DNA of 60,255 nucleotides, from positions 5,298,833 to 5,359,087 of the forward strand of contig CAJSYZ010000003.1 of assembly GCA_910574455.1 (NCBI GenBank), given 5' to 3'. A model generated the notes under the pieces. It ran no database searches. It saw only the letters and a list, made by a program, of their open reading frames with translations, and was not told the DNA's origin. The stretch comes from Trichaptum fuscoviolaceum (lineage: Eukaryota; Basidiomycota; Agaricomycetes; Hymenochaetales; Trichaptaceae). Below are positions 11,077 to 22,707 of this stretch, piece by piece. Positions within the stretch are counted from its first letter, which is position 1. Each line of letters begins with the position of its first letter. Both the position numbers and the translations under genes were made by a program.

Positions 11077-11390
11077 ATTTTGAGATGATGGGGTGCTGTT
11101 TTGTGAATATGAAAGTCTCCGAGCGAGAACGCAAAGAGCTTGAGTACAAGAAGGGATCACTTCGTCTGGCGTGGGAGCGGATATATGTTGTCGACCATTA
11201 GGACGGATCAATGCCAGTGGGAGCACAGACGAAGCACAGAACCTTCCGAACCGCCGGCCTAGACAAGGTGCAATATGTCGACTTTTACGAGTATGTCTTT
11301 AACGAAATCCAGACGATCCATTTCGTTCTATTGAACACAATGAATGCGGAAGCAAATAATGCGCTGGGACAGGGTTAAATAGTGTAAGTG
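11077..11390 (+). pseudogene. PRP2: Prp2/DHX16-like splicing helicase, N-terminal fragment
   Basis: NMKVSERERKELEYKKGSLR (about 11107-11166) is followed, in another frame, by QTKHRTFRTAGLD and YVDFYEYVFNEIQTIHFVLL (about 11230-11340). In Prp2-type DEAH helicases this region precedes the ATPase core. Stops and frame changes break it. A related N-terminal piece lies on the minus strand at 48547-48747, and other helicase pieces recur through the window. Confidence 0.7.
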
Positions 11391-11559
11391 TATTCGGCTG
11401 CGTACATTCACTGCTTTTAAATCAGACCCAGTCTAATTAGCTTTAAAGAGATTGGAAGGACTCGCACAGTGCACGACATGAGCGTTGTATTCAACGCAAG
11501 GACACCAACACCTTCGCCTAATCTTGTGTTGATCGTACTGTGAAGGTGTAGTCGTTCGG

Positions 11560-11850
11560 TTCCTCGATGCCAAATTTCCTCGAGGCACACGAGAAGGGCG
11601 GCGCTTACGTTGACTTCTATCCCGGTGCAGACAAGCCGTATCTTGACACGAGCGGTGACGACCAAACAATCAAAATCTGGGATTACCTCAGTTCGGAGGA
11701 TGGTACGATTAAGATCTGGAACTCGGGTATGTACCGTTTGAAAAATATCTTGAGCTACGCTCTTGAACGTGCATGGTGCATTACCATCTGACCGCAGGGG
11801 AATGAGGTTACCGTACGGAACGACGAAGGTGTAGTCATGGTCAATCTTGA
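11560..11850 (+). pseudogene. SEC27: coatomer beta-prime (Sec27/COPB2) WD40 fragment
   Basis: EAHEKGGAYVDFYPGADKPY and GDDQTIKIWDYLS match a WD40 blade of COPI beta-prime. SEDGTIKIWNSGMYRLKN and LSYALERAWCI match the next. A stretch that should lie between the two blades is deleted. The fragment is wedged between PRP2 N-terminal and helicase pieces, so two unrelated essential genes are interleaved. It is a fragment only. Confidence 0.8.
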
Positions 11851-11939
11851 TTGCCAGTGAACACAGACCATAACACATTTCGATAAGTAAGTTTCCTCTC
11901 TTCATCCTCCTCGACCTCTACACGCTGACATGAAGTAAT

Positions 11940-12330
11940 AGCCCATTGTAATGTACAGTACCTTCACAAGCCTGGCTACATACCGATATGATGACAGTCG
12001 GGTGCAAGGAGCCGCAACGCGTTTTGCTGCGATGAGGGCTACAGCGCGTACTGCCGAGGAAGTAGGGAATAATGTGGGCTATGAGGTTGGATATTCGATT
12101 TCGAAATTTGTGCAAGTGACAAGTCCATGATTAAAAGTCATTAAATACATGAACAGGTTGTATGCTTCTGAGTCATTGTGAGTCCTTGACAGAGCCGGAT
12201 CTCGCGAGTTTCTTGGCCATAATTAATGAACCTCACGAGTAAACACTAAGTACGGACATCGTGTTTGCTCTAATCAAAGCTTTGCATTCGTGGCGGGTAC
12301 AAGTTGGATCAGACAGCGCTATATAATGTC
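11940..12330 (+). pseudogene. PRP2: Prp2-like helicase core fragment
   Basis: Shifting frames give the segment around motif Ia (QPRRVAAMS-like, here degraded near 12000-12040) and [17 protein letters not shown] degraded LREFLTEPELASF-type region follows, ending in the recurring sequence GACAGCGCTATATAAT at 12313-12328. That end recurs at 22420, 46612, 48174 and 50676. The transposon at 12348 lies immediately downstream. Confidence 0.65.
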
Positions 12331-12347
12331 TAACGGCCCTGGGGAAC

Positions 12348-13177
12348 CGGGCTCCAGAAATGTCCGCTCAGGACTACCGCAGTACCGCACTGAACGACTG
12401 CGGTACTGTGTCAAACTACCGCACAAGGGAGCCAATGAGAAATTTAGAAAATGTAGAATAATGCGGAATATATAATCTTACATCCAATCATAATACAGGA
12501 TCTTATGTATTTCCAAAGAATCTACAAAATCTCAATACATCTGGCTGCACAATGATGTCAACTACCGCGTTAATGACGTCAACTACCGCTCTGATTTCCA
12601 ATACTACCGCCTTAATTACCAATACTACCGCGGTATTTCCAATACTACCGCTTTAATTTCAACAACCGCTTTCTTGGCACCTAAGTATGGTATAAGTTCA
12701 GGCACATACATAGCCTTTAATACATTTTCTGTACTGCCACGGAACACCCACTTGCTCATTGCACATTTCTCTCAGACATTAATTGCAACATGAACATGAT
12801 TATGAACTGCTTCTGGTATTCTGAATTGATCTATACTACATTGTTCCTGAAGTTGATGTGCACCTGTTGAAGATTGGCAAGTGCATGGAGTTTCTCACTG
12901 CTTTTCTGTGTGCTCTCACGATGTTGCTATCATAGTGCATCACTTATTTATAATATCAATCAACTTGAGGGCCATCGTCCGCATATACATTGATTGAACC
13001 TCACTTGCAGGTGACGGGGAAGGAGTGATAACAAGTGAAGAACTGTTGTACTAGATATATGCAATTCAACTATATGCGGTAGCGCAGTAGTTTGACGCGC
13101 TGGCAGTACCGCGGTAGTTGAGAGCGGTAGTCTAGCGCGGTAGCGCGGTAGTCCAGCGCGGACATTTCAGCCAGCCG
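12348..13177. mobile_element. 830-bp MULE-like MITE with 9-bp target duplication
   Basis: The perfect 9-bp repeat CTGGGGAAC flanks the element at 12339-12347 and 13178-13186. The left end CGGGCTCCAGAAATGTCCGC pairs with the right end read in reverse, CGGCTGGCTGAAATGTCCGC. Homology continues inward for about 100 bp. Both subterminal regions are packed with ACTACCGC/GCGGTAGT motifs. No transposase frame is present. A 9-bp duplication is typical of Mutator-like elements. A related end occurs at 53544. Confidence 0.9.
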
Positions 13178-13186
13178 CTGGGGAAC

Positions 13187-13640
13187 GGACTGTAAATAAG
13201 CATAACCTGAATTAAACTTGTTACAAATGTGTATGATTATCACTCTATACAATTTATGCTTATAAGTGCCTAAATACCTAAACACCGTGTTGGTGGATCA
13301 AAACATTCATCAGTTATGCTTATTCGGAGGCATGTTTGTATGCAGCTTATTTTGCAAATGACTATAAGCATTGGGTTCCATAGCCAGTCTGGGCTATGCT
13401 TATTGCAGGTTATGCTAATAAGCAGGTACTCTTGGGTGTAATTTGAAGCTTCATATGGTAAAAGCCCATGCTTATAGAGAGAGTTATGCATATATAAGGG
13501 ATGCTAATAGACAGGTTCATCTGTAGTATAGTGCCATAAATAGATCTCTACCAGTATATTACCATAAATAGATTTGTACTAATATACTACCATAAATAGA
13601 TTTTCTCACACTGATTGGATGTTGCCAGTTTGAAAATTGA
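13187..13640. repeat. AT-rich inverted and tandem short repeats
   Basis: AAGCATAACCTG (about 13199) and CAGGTTATGCTAA (about 13410) are inverted, with many TATGCTTAT/ATAAGCAT motifs between them; this may be a small MITE. At 13530-13605, CCATAAATAGAT occurs three times at a spacing of about 35-40 bp. No gene is seen. Confidence 0.5.
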
Positions 13641-16399
13641 CTTCGTCAGGAAACAGATTCATAGCTCCATTATAGCGTACACATAAAGTGAAAAGCTTAA
13701 CAGACAGGCATCTAATGGAAAGTACTAGTAGTCTGTGTACTCTAATGTAAATGGTGGAAACACTTTTGTGATCTGAATATGGTCATGTGACAGTAAGACT
13801 CGGATGCCATGATTGCTTCCACATCACCACGTGTCTGATAACCCCCTAACAACTCACCGCACATCGACACCCTCCCCTCACTCTTTCCCCTCCCCTCTTC
13901 TCACAACGTCAACGACCATTCAAATTTTTCTGCGGCTGACTAGTGCAATCTGTTCTTCTTGTTGACTGGAACTTCTAATAACACAGACTCTGTAAAGCGA
14001 TCAAGCAAATCTCATACCCCTCACTGCTGCGCCTCGCAACATAGATAGCGCCTCCATCTCGACCTGGTCAACATCACTTCAGCTTCGCGCTGCAGCTGAT
14101 GTGACTGGAAGACCCTGAGTTTGCTTCGGCAACCTCTAAGTATCCTTAATGTGTCGATCAAGACGACATGGTTGGAGTGTCAATCTAGGAGAGAGTTTTG
14201 GACTTTAGTGGACAGAAGTTGCTCTTTGTAAGAATATTTGATAGGAGCAAAGAATTGTATAATTCTAATCAGACCTCCAGTGGTTTCGAGCGAGTGGCAT
14301 CCGAAGTCGAGGCATCATTTAGGTCGTGTCTCATCTTTTATATCAGGGTATGCAGTTTGTCTCATCCCGTATGGGCTCAATTTCTGATGCTGCTCTTCTG
14401 CCCATTTGGCGTGTATTGTGGGAACAATGTGATGCACAACGGCTGGTGGTGGCATTCAGTGGCTCATGATATGTTGTCCGTGTGGTACTTGTCGGGGTTT
14501 TCGATAACGTTTAGGATCGCCAGACATTTCTCGCCATAGAGATAGTTGATCCGCCGTCGATCGCCCCTTTCATTGTCGACTGTGCAGTGTTTATCCGGAT
14601 GCTCTTGCAAACTTGTGTCGAAATATCGCAGGTTGCTTTGTCTTCGACCCTTTTCATTTTTCTTGATAAAATCTTTCCAAACGCGGTCCTCCATCTGCTG
14701 CTCCACTCTCTCCTATCCTTCTCAGTCCTCTCAAACGTGGTGTTAAATGTCTTTACTGCATTTGTATATCATCATCGAGCTTGCCTGAGGTGGAGAGGGA
14801 AGGGATTTATACTGTGAAACACGATGAACAAGGTAGGAGGCTTTAATTGGATGACGAGTTATTGTTTCACATTACTCATTTATTATCTACCAGGCAGCCT
14901 TTGTTACTGCAAGAAACAATGTGCTCGGATCAGCAATGAGTGAGTCTCTTTAGTTCTTTCAACGTGTGTGGCTTATTGGCAATGAATCCCTTGCCTTTTT
15001 AAACAGACGACGTAGCATATCAGGGCCAACTCGATTATAATGCATTTCCTACTGAATTCCTCCATGAAGGGCTTTTTCAACTTTAGTCTACTGTCAGCGT
15101 ATCCCCTTCATTCCATGGAGTCAATCAATGTTTCCCTGTCTCTGAGTATCCGTCGATTATGACGATTGTGGGCGTCAATGGGCAATAGGCGGCCAAAACA
15201 GGCTTTTCTGGAGACAACGCTTCAATCAGGTTCCCCATATTTCCCCGCCTCAGCATCCCTTGCTGAACCCAAACAATGGTCCTCCTATCTCCCTTCGGCA
15301 TCGGGCTACGCCAATAAATTATCTTGCACCACCTAATCAATCCGTATCGCAGAATGAACAGCGCAGGGCAACACTGATGCAGACGCAATTCCATTCTTAC
15401 GGCAACACCTTTTTCATACTCATCTTTGCCTAGATGTTCATGATAACTAAACCGCTCTCGAGATAGCCGCGTTCCAGTGCCGCACGAAGGTACTTATACA
15501 TACTTTGGACAATCTGAGCGCAATCTCGCTCACAATTCTTGGCATGTGTAGCATGATCCCCGTCTCGCCTACGAACTCTCGTCACAAGATGATGGAGCAT
15601 ACGTCTGCGGTGCGGATGAGTCTTTGTTTCCAAACGTTGTGAACGAAAGTGTAGACTCGATGTCCAGCAGCATTTCAAAAGAAGAAGAGATTCTCCAGAG
15701 GTCCGTTGAAGCCCTTCGGCCACCTGGTCTTCCTCTGGCCGATTGCTTGCGCTTATTTAAGATAGCAATGAATATTGTCCGTTGCCTACGGCTGGGTGTG
15801 CTTTATCCGACTCGCCGCTGAACAGCAAATCTGATTCGCCTCGTGCGTTGACCTGAAATTTTCTTCACCTTTCATGACGTATTCACGGTTCACGAGCCGG
15901 ACGCGTTCGACGTTGCCATCGGGAACGCCTTCCTCGGTGTCACCGTTGCACATAGAGACACGAGATCGAAGAGTCAGACAGCTGATATAGAAAGGGAGGG
16001 AGGTTGACTCGAGATAATAAGAAAGGTTAAATTCAGTCTTTTGAAATTTTTAGATTCAGTGCTGATAGAATTTCTCGTTCTTTAAAACGTAGAACCTGAG
16101 TTCGGGTTTCTTGCTGCTGCTAGACTCTGAACTCTCCTGGCATCGTATGCGGCTATTTCCACCAATGGCTGCCTACTGAAGGTGGCAATCTTTGCAAAGT
16201 ACCGCGTTCTGCATGCGGCAGAAGGGCAAGGGTTAACACGGATAGAGAACAGAAGTGGATGAAATTCTACATTATTACCAATGAGCCAATATACGCGCAT
16301 ATGTATATGATGATTCCACTGTCCCGCGTCATTATCAATTGTGCCCAGGTCAAAGTGGCGAAACTAACCTTTGGCTTAATTTGAAGTGCGGGAGTGCGG
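13641..16399. other. unassigned stretch
   Basis: No protein family is recognised. Frames at 14464-14706 (minus), 15125-15394 (minus) and 15430-15723 (minus) have non-random-looking composition but no motif I can name and no consistent exon structure; they may be gene relics. Around 14085-14125 the sequence CTTCGCGCTGCAGCTGAT followed by GACTGGAAGA resembles 56920-56950, a possible shared 5' flank or repeat. Confidence 0.35.
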
Positions 16400-16900
16400 A
16401 GGCATCATTGACAATACGCGGATCTAATAGCGCATCTGCCAATCTGTTGGTGCGTTTGAGTGTGCACAGTCAAGATAAGTAACTGAATCTATTCGCGAAC
16501 CCCGACTTAAAACATATTTAAAGCTTAACGACTGCATATCTTGGATTGAAGCAATTGATACATTCTAACAACACCCAACATCTGAGAAATAGAAAATACA
16601 AAGATTCGCTACATTTTCATGAGAGTCCGCAGCCTATTTTTTTGGCATGCAATCATCTTTTATATATCGCCCTCACCACCTTTCGTCCGAATCGCTCAAG
16701 ACCGGCTTAGGTGCGCCCTTTCCAAGTTTTTGCAGTGTTAAAAAACGCAGCTAGTATGCCAAATAAGTTGGCTTTTATCATCTTCATCAGTTAAATATTG
16801 AAATACACGTACATCAACTTTCCAGTCCCCTTTCGAGGGCTTAGGCAGATGTGTTGCCCCCATATACCTATTGCCGTCGTAATGTCGGAACATCATATGG
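16400..16900 (-). pseudogene. diverged older copy of the Pro-rich repeat unit
   Basis: Minus-strand frame 16895-16738 reads HMMFRHYDGNRYMGATHLP and further residues that align with the C-terminal exon of the tandem gene next door (WHITMRFYDGDELLGTAHLP). Its upstream DNA also matches the unit (GACAATACGCGGAT at 16409 and 18356). Its first exon is missing. This shows an ancient duplication before the recent triplication. Confidence 0.7.
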
Positions 16901-17217
16901 TTTATAAATGACAGACGTCATAGCATGGCATTGAAACAAGGGATACATTCTAATGACACAGTTGATCGGTACAAATACGAACAGTAAGAGCCGATACATT
17001 TTAATTCAAAGTCCGAAGCCGTTCTTTTTTATCGCATACAGGTCATTCTTCGCATCGTGCCCTCAGCACCTTACGTTCTAATTCTTCAAGGCCTTCTTAG
17101 AAGTGCTGGCGTCGTTTCCGTACTTTCTCGACTTTTCTCCCTTTCCTCCCTTTCCCCCCCTCCCTGCCCTCCCTGTCTTTCCTTTCTTCCGCCAGTTGTC
17201 CTTTTTTCTTTCCTGGT

Positions 17218-17813
17218 TCAGTTTCTCATCGAAGTATTCAAGGTCATCGAGCTAGTTTTCCAGTCAAGTGTGCTTTCATATTTTGCATCAATGGATCGAA
17301 ATATACGTACAATTGGGTTTCCCTCGTTTGTGGCAGGCAGGTGAGCTGTCCCCAAAAGCTCATCACCGTCATAAAATCTCATAGTGATATGCCACAGACT
17401 GTCTGAGTTGGAGGTATGAGGGCCATTGCTAATTGAGAATTTAGCCAAAATATTGACATAGAGGGTGGGGAAACGTACTATATCTTTACGGCCTCGAATT
17501 TAATTCCCGAACGCATAAGCTTCATACCAGCTTCATAACAGGCCTGTTCGACGATAGGCCTTAGATGACGTTTACGATCTGAGGTGTACGAGCTGTTGTT
17601 ATTCCAAACGACTTCGAAAGGTGCGGGTGGTTCCGGCTTTGACTCCGGTGCTGGCGTTGGTGCAGGTTCAGGAGTAAGAGCAGGATCAGATTCGGGGGCA
17701 GGTGTAGGTGTCGCCATCGGAGCAGGTGTAGGTTTGGGTGAAGGTGAGAGTGAAGGTACGGGTGCGGGTAAGGGTGCAGCTGCGGGTGCAGCTGCGGGAG
17801 CAGGAGAAGTCAT
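17218..17813 (-). CDS. small Pro/Ala-rich protein of unknown function, copy 1
   Basis: Two exons (17813-17479 and 17428-17218) join across a 50-bp GT-AG intron to give 181 codons. The first 75 or so residues are a low-complexity Pro/Ala/Ser/Glu tract with TPAP and PAPES repeats and no signal peptide, probably disordered. The rest is a compact domain with VEQACYEAGMKLMRSGIKFE, then WHITMRFYDGDELLGTAHLP, then IVRIFRSIDAKYESTLDW. I chose the ATG at 17813 because it starts the Pro-rich tract; an in-frame ATG exists upstream at 17987. I recognise no family. The diverged relic at 16738-16895 keeps the YDG and THLP positions, which supports a genuine selected protein. Confidence 0.65.
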
Positions 17814-18766
17814 TGTGAGCGTACTTGCGTATATTGTGTACGAGGACGAGGGGAAGCGAGTCAAAGGTTGTGAAGGCGGATGAACTGCTTTGATTAACGA
17901 GAGTCTATGTGCTTTGATCTCGTTAACGAATGCACTTTCATTACAATAATGTAAGTGATAGCCCGAGGCTGTATGTTTTAGACACAATCATCGTAATGGA
18001 TTCTGATGACATCTGTAAACCTCCTAGCTAAGACACGCGATGCTACATGCGCCTGGCATCGTTCTTTGTGCGCACAGTATATGCAGTGAAGTTTGTCAAC
18101 TCCCTTTGTCCGTCACAACCGATTAGCTTAGTACGTGATATGAGAGAAATTATATGCGACTCTGATGCATGTGAATCATTGTTAGGAATGCAACGCAGAA
18201 GGGATTCTGTTGTGTACCATGTCTATTTTGCATCTAAAATAGATGACAAAATGCCGGTGCCTTAATCGAGATCCGATTCTGGTATACTACACACGTGTAA
18301 ATAGGCATTTGGGTTAATTTTAAATTTTAAATACGGAAACACGGAGATAACAATGACAATACGCGGATGTAATGGCGCATAGGTCTCGATCGACAGTTCG
18401 CATGCAGGTAAGTATTTCTCTAAATCTGCGAATTACGACTCAAGCAGTCTTTATAGATGACAGACGTCATAGCATGGCATTGAAACAAGGGATACATTCT
18501 AATGACACAGTTGATCGGTACAAATACGAACAGTAAGAGCCGATACATTTTAATTCAAAGTCCGAAGCCGTTCTTTTTTATCGCATACAGGTCATTCTTC
18601 GCATCGTGCCCTCAGCACCTTACGTTCTAATTCTTCAAGGCCTTCTTAGAAGTGCTGGCGTCGTTTCCGTACTTTCTCGACTTTTCTCCCTTTCCTCCCT
18701 TTCCCCCCCTCCCTGCCCTCCCTGTCTTTCCTTTCTTCCGCCAGTTGTCCTTTTTTCTTTCCTGGT

Positions 18767-19362
18767 TCAGTTTCTCATCGAAGTATTCAAGGTCATCGAG
18801 CTAGTTTTCCAGTCAAGTGTGCTTTCATATTTTGCATCAATGGATCGAAATATACGTACAATTGGGTTTCCCTCGTTTGTGGCAGGCAGGTGAGCTGTCC
18901 CCAAAAGCTCATCACCGTCATAAAATCTCATAGTGATATGCCACAGACTGTCTGAGTTGGAGGTATGAGGGCCATTGCTAATTGAGAATTTAGCCAAAAT
19001 ATTGACATAGAGGGTGGGGAAACGTACTATATCTTTACGGCCTCGAATTTAATTCCCGAACGCATAAGCTTCATACCAGCTTCATAACAGGCCTGTTCGA
19101 CGATAGGCCTTAGATGACGTTTACGATCTGAGGTGTACGAGCTGTTGTTATTCCAAACGACTTCGAAAGGTGCGGGTGGTTCCGGCTTTGACTCCGGTGC
19201 TGGCGTTGGTGCAGGTTCAGGAGTAAGAGCAGGATCAGATTCGGGGGCAGGTGTAGGTGTCGCCATCGGAGCAGGTGTAGGTTTGGGTGAAGGTGAGAGT
19301 GAAGGTACGGGTGCGGGTAAGGGTGCAGCTGCGGGTGCAGCTGCGGGAGCAGGAGAAGTCAT
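18767..19362 (-). CDS. small Pro/Ala-rich protein, copy 2
   Basis: Same exon structure and same predicted 181-residue protein as copy 1, shifted by 1,549 bp (exons 19362-19028 and 18977-18767). The flanks are also duplicated, so each copy should carry the same promoter. No differences from copy 1 were noticed. Confidence 0.65.
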
Positions 19363-20314
19363 TGTGAGCGTACTTGCGTATATTGTGTACGAGGACGAGG
19401 GGAAGCGAGTCAAAGGTTGTGAAGGCGGATGAACTGCTTTGATTAACGAGAGTCTATGTGCTTTGATCTCGTTAACGAATGCACTTTCATTACAATAATG
19501 TAAGTGATAGCCCGAGGCTGTATGTTTTAGACACAATCATCGTAATGGATTCTGATGACATCTGTAAACCTCCTAGCTAAGACACGCGATGCTACATGCG
19601 CCTGGCATCGTTCTTTGTGCGCACAGTATATGCAGTGAAGTTTGTCAACTCCCTTTGTCCGTCACAACCGATTAGCTTAGTACGTGATATGAGAGAAATT
19701 ATATGCGACTCTGATGCATGTGAATCATTGTTAGGAATGCAACGCAGAAGGGATTCTGTTGTGTACCATGTCTATTTTGCATCTAAAATAGATGACAAAA
19801 TGCCGGTGCCTTAATCGAGATCCGATTCTGGTATACTACACACGTGTAAATAGGCATTTGGGTTAATTTTAAATTTTAAATACGGAAACACGGAGATAAC
19901 AATGACAATACGCGGATGTAATGGCGCATAGGTCTCGATCGACAGTTCGCATGCAGGTAAGTATTTCTCTAAATCTGCGAATTACGACTCAAGCAGTCTT
20001 TATAGATGACAGACGTCATAGCATGGCATTGAAACAAGGGATACATTCTAATGACACAGTTGATCGGTACAAATACGAACAGTAAGAGCCGATACATTTT
20101 AATTCAAAGTCCGAAGCCGTTCTTTTTTATCGCATACAGGTCATTCTTGCATCGTGCCCTCAGCACCTTACGTTCTAATTCTTCAAGGCCTTCTTAGAAG
20201 TGCTGGCGTCGTTTCCGTACTTTCTCGACTTTTCTCCCTTTCCTCCCTTTCCCCCCCTCCCTGCCCTCCCTGTCTTTCCTTTCTTCCGCCAGTTGTCCTT
20301 TTTTCTTTCCTGGT

Positions 20315-20910
20315 TCAGTTTCTCATCGAAGTATTCAAGGTCATCGAGCTAGTTTTCCAGTCAAGTGTGCTTTCATATTTTGCATCAATGGATCGAAATA
20401 TACGTACAATTGGGTTTCCCTCGTTTGTGGCAGGCAGGTGAGCTGTCCCCAAAAGCTCATCACCGTCATAAAATCTCATAGTGATATGCCACAGACTGTC
20501 TGAGTTGGAGGTATGAGGGCCATTGCTAATTGAGAATTTAGCCAAAATATTGACATAGAGGGTGGGGAAACGTACTATATCTTTACGGCCTCGAATTTAA
20601 TTCCCGAACGCATAAGCTTCATACCAGCTTCATAACAGGCCTGTTCGACGATAGGCCTTAGATGACGTTTACGATCTGAGGTGTACGAGCTGTTGTTATT
20701 CCAAACGACTTCGAAAGGTGCGGGTGGTTCCGGCTTTGACTCCGGTGCTGGCGTTGGTGCAGGTTCAGGAGTAAGAGCAGGATCAGATTCGGGGGCAGGT
20801 GTAGGTGTCGCCATCGGAGCAGGTGTAGGTTTGGGTGAAGGTGAGAGTGAAGGTACGGGTGCGGGTAAGGGTGCAGCTGCGGGTGCAGCTGCGGGAGCAG
20901 GAGAAGTCAT
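20315..20910 (-). CDS. small Pro/Ala-rich protein, copy 3
   Basis: Same predicted protein as copies 1 and 2 (exons 20910-20576 and 20525-20315). The single-base deletion in this unit lies downstream of the stop. The unit is cut off at 21208, upstream of the gene, so this copy may have a different distal promoter. Confidence 0.65.
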
Positions 20911-21639
20911 TGTGAGCGTACTTGCGTATATTGTGTACGAGGACGAGGGGAAGCGAGTCAAAGGTTGTGAAGGCGGATGAACTGCTTTGATTAACGAGAG
21001 TCTATGTGCTTTGATCTCGTTAACGAATGCACTTTCATTACAATAATGTAAGTGATAGCCCGAGGCTGTATGTTTTAGACACAATCATCGTAATGGATTC
21101 TGATGACATCTGTAAACCTCCTAGCTAAGACACGCGATGCTACATGCGCCTGGCATCGTTCTTTGTGCGCACAGTATATGCAGTGAAGTTTGTCAACTCC
21201 CTTTGTCCACACATCCGTTTGGCTTATTATACAGATAGTTTACATTTGCAGATGTGACTTGCATTACTTATCTCATGTACGTATTGACACATAATCTGAA
21301 ATAATGAGGGCATTTGGAATATTATTTCGTTCATAATTGTAGGAGTCGCCATTAGTGCGTTACTTCTTTGAAATGTTATATAGGGGACGTGCCGAAAAAC
21401 AGTACGGATCCGAATGATATTATTCGGCCGACTTCCTTGAGGCGAATTGGATGAATTTGTGTCCTTAGTGTGCGGGGTTATCTAGTCAGTTACATGTTCT
21501 GTATCTACTTCCAACATGCGTGAGAATCTTCAAACTTTTAACTGTGCGAAAGTTGACACTATCGTCCGAATTATGAGGGCGCTGACTTGCGCGTCTGTTG
21601 CCGCTACTTTGCAATCAAAAGTTAGATGATGGTGCGTTG

Positions 21640-22440
21640 TTTCATGGCATGAAGATTTCGAACCGAGAACGCAAATAACTTAAGTACGAGGAACAAGTCC
21701 TTCGGAGGCCGTGCTCTATCAGCGGCACGAACAAGCGAAAGATAAGTATAATCAGTTTGTTACTGAAGTCGACCAGCGAGAGACAGCGCAGACCTTCCGA
21801 ACTGGCGCTCCAGACAAGCAGCAACCTGTAATCGATTCAGAGTAGCCAGACAATTAAGTTCTCTATCGGACACAATGGGTGCGGAAGCAAATCTTACAAC
21901 CGCCAAGCGTCTGCTAGGGAAGCAGATCGAAGAGGCAGAAAAGCGCACTTGAGCCATCGACAACACGCGGTTGAGTGTGTTAATCTGTCAGTCCCTCTAT
22001 TAACCACTGGAGGTGATTGGAAGATTCGCCGTGCTCATTGTCGTTGCAGAGAAAGGCTCGGGCAAGACGCCACTACTCCCGCAGACTCAAAACCTGCACG
22101 AGTCTGGCTACATAGCAATTACAATGACCATCGGGTGCAAGCAGCCGCGGCGCGTTGTTGCGATGAGTGCTACAAGCTCGTGCGGCTGAGGAAGTAGGCA
22201 ATAATGTGGACTATGAGTTGGATATTTGATTTCGAGAATTGTGAAAGTGACAAGATCGTGATTAAAATTTATTAAATACAAGAATGGACCGTATGCTTCC
22301 GAATCTTCGTGAGTCCTTGTTGGAGCCGGATATCGCGAGTTCGTGGTCACAATTATTGACGAAGCTGATGAGCAAACGTTATGTATATACATCTTCATCC
22401 GTGGCAGGGACAAGCTCGTTCTGAGAGCGCTATATAATAT
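21640..22440 (+). pseudogene. PRP2: Prp2-like DEAH helicase fragment, most complete copy
   Basis: The pieces run in the native order: MKISERERK, TEVDQRETAQTFRTGAPDKQ, a segment near TTAKRLLGKQIEEAEKRT, and [14 protein letters not shown] motif I (GKT kept, about 22050). Then come TIGCKQPRR for motif Ia, [15 protein letters not shown] and FENCESDKI. It ends in a degraded DEAH region. Prp2/DHX16 remodels the spliceosome before the first splicing step. Many stops and frameshifts exclude function. The copy ends at the shared GAGAGCGCTATATAAT sequence. Confidence 0.8.
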
Positions 22441-22699
22441 CTCGATGTATTCAATTCATTCCAATATCCCCATGCTTTGCACAGTCTCTATTGCTTTCAT
22501 TCTCAATCACCCTGTCAACTCTCGACGAGGGAGTAAGGGATTTGCCGGCGGAGCTCGGCCTGTGCCTAGTGGAATCTGCGCCGTGGGACAAATTAACTTA
22601 TTATGTAAGCTGCAGTTTAAATTCCGATTGCGGATGTGCGTACGCACATGCAAGGGATTTTAGTCTGAAACCACCTACTGCTTGGTGATGACTCGCTTT
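22441..22699. other. unassigned, small open frame
   Basis: An open stretch around 22500-22688 has no family signature. It lies between the PRP2 relic and the hAT-like MITE. Confidence 0.3.
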
Positions 22700-22707
22700 G
22701 TCTTGCT

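Larger units (their letters stand above)
16901..21208. repeat. near-perfect tandem array, period 1,549 bp, 2.8 copies
   Basis: Matching points lie at 16911, 18460 and 20009 (spacing 1,549 bp each). The third copy has one visible 1-bp deletion near 20149 and stops matching at 21208. Apart from the short edges the copies look identical, so the duplication is very recent or homogenised. Each unit contains one complete small minus-strand gene. Confidence 0.95.

Noticed and set aside
14464..14706. Possible retrotransposon polyprotein piece
   Set aside because: No reverse transcriptase, RNase H or protease motif was found, and there are no long terminal repeats nearby.
13641..16399. Several medium open frames that look protein-like
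   Set aside because: No motif, no consistent exon joins and conflicting strands; not enough to call genes.
17057..17344. Plus-strand hydrophobic 95-codon frame repeated in each unit
   Set aside because: It starts in a pyrimidine-rich stretch and overlaps the second exon of the real gene antisense; no independent support.
17584..17883. Plus-strand Gly/Ser-rich 99-codon frame repeated in each tandem unit
   Set aside because: It is the mirror frame of the Pro/Ala-rich tract of the minus-strand gene.
17000..21208. CRISPR or satellite interpretation of the tandem array
   Set aside because: The units are 1.5 kb with an intact spliced gene, so it is a gene duplication.
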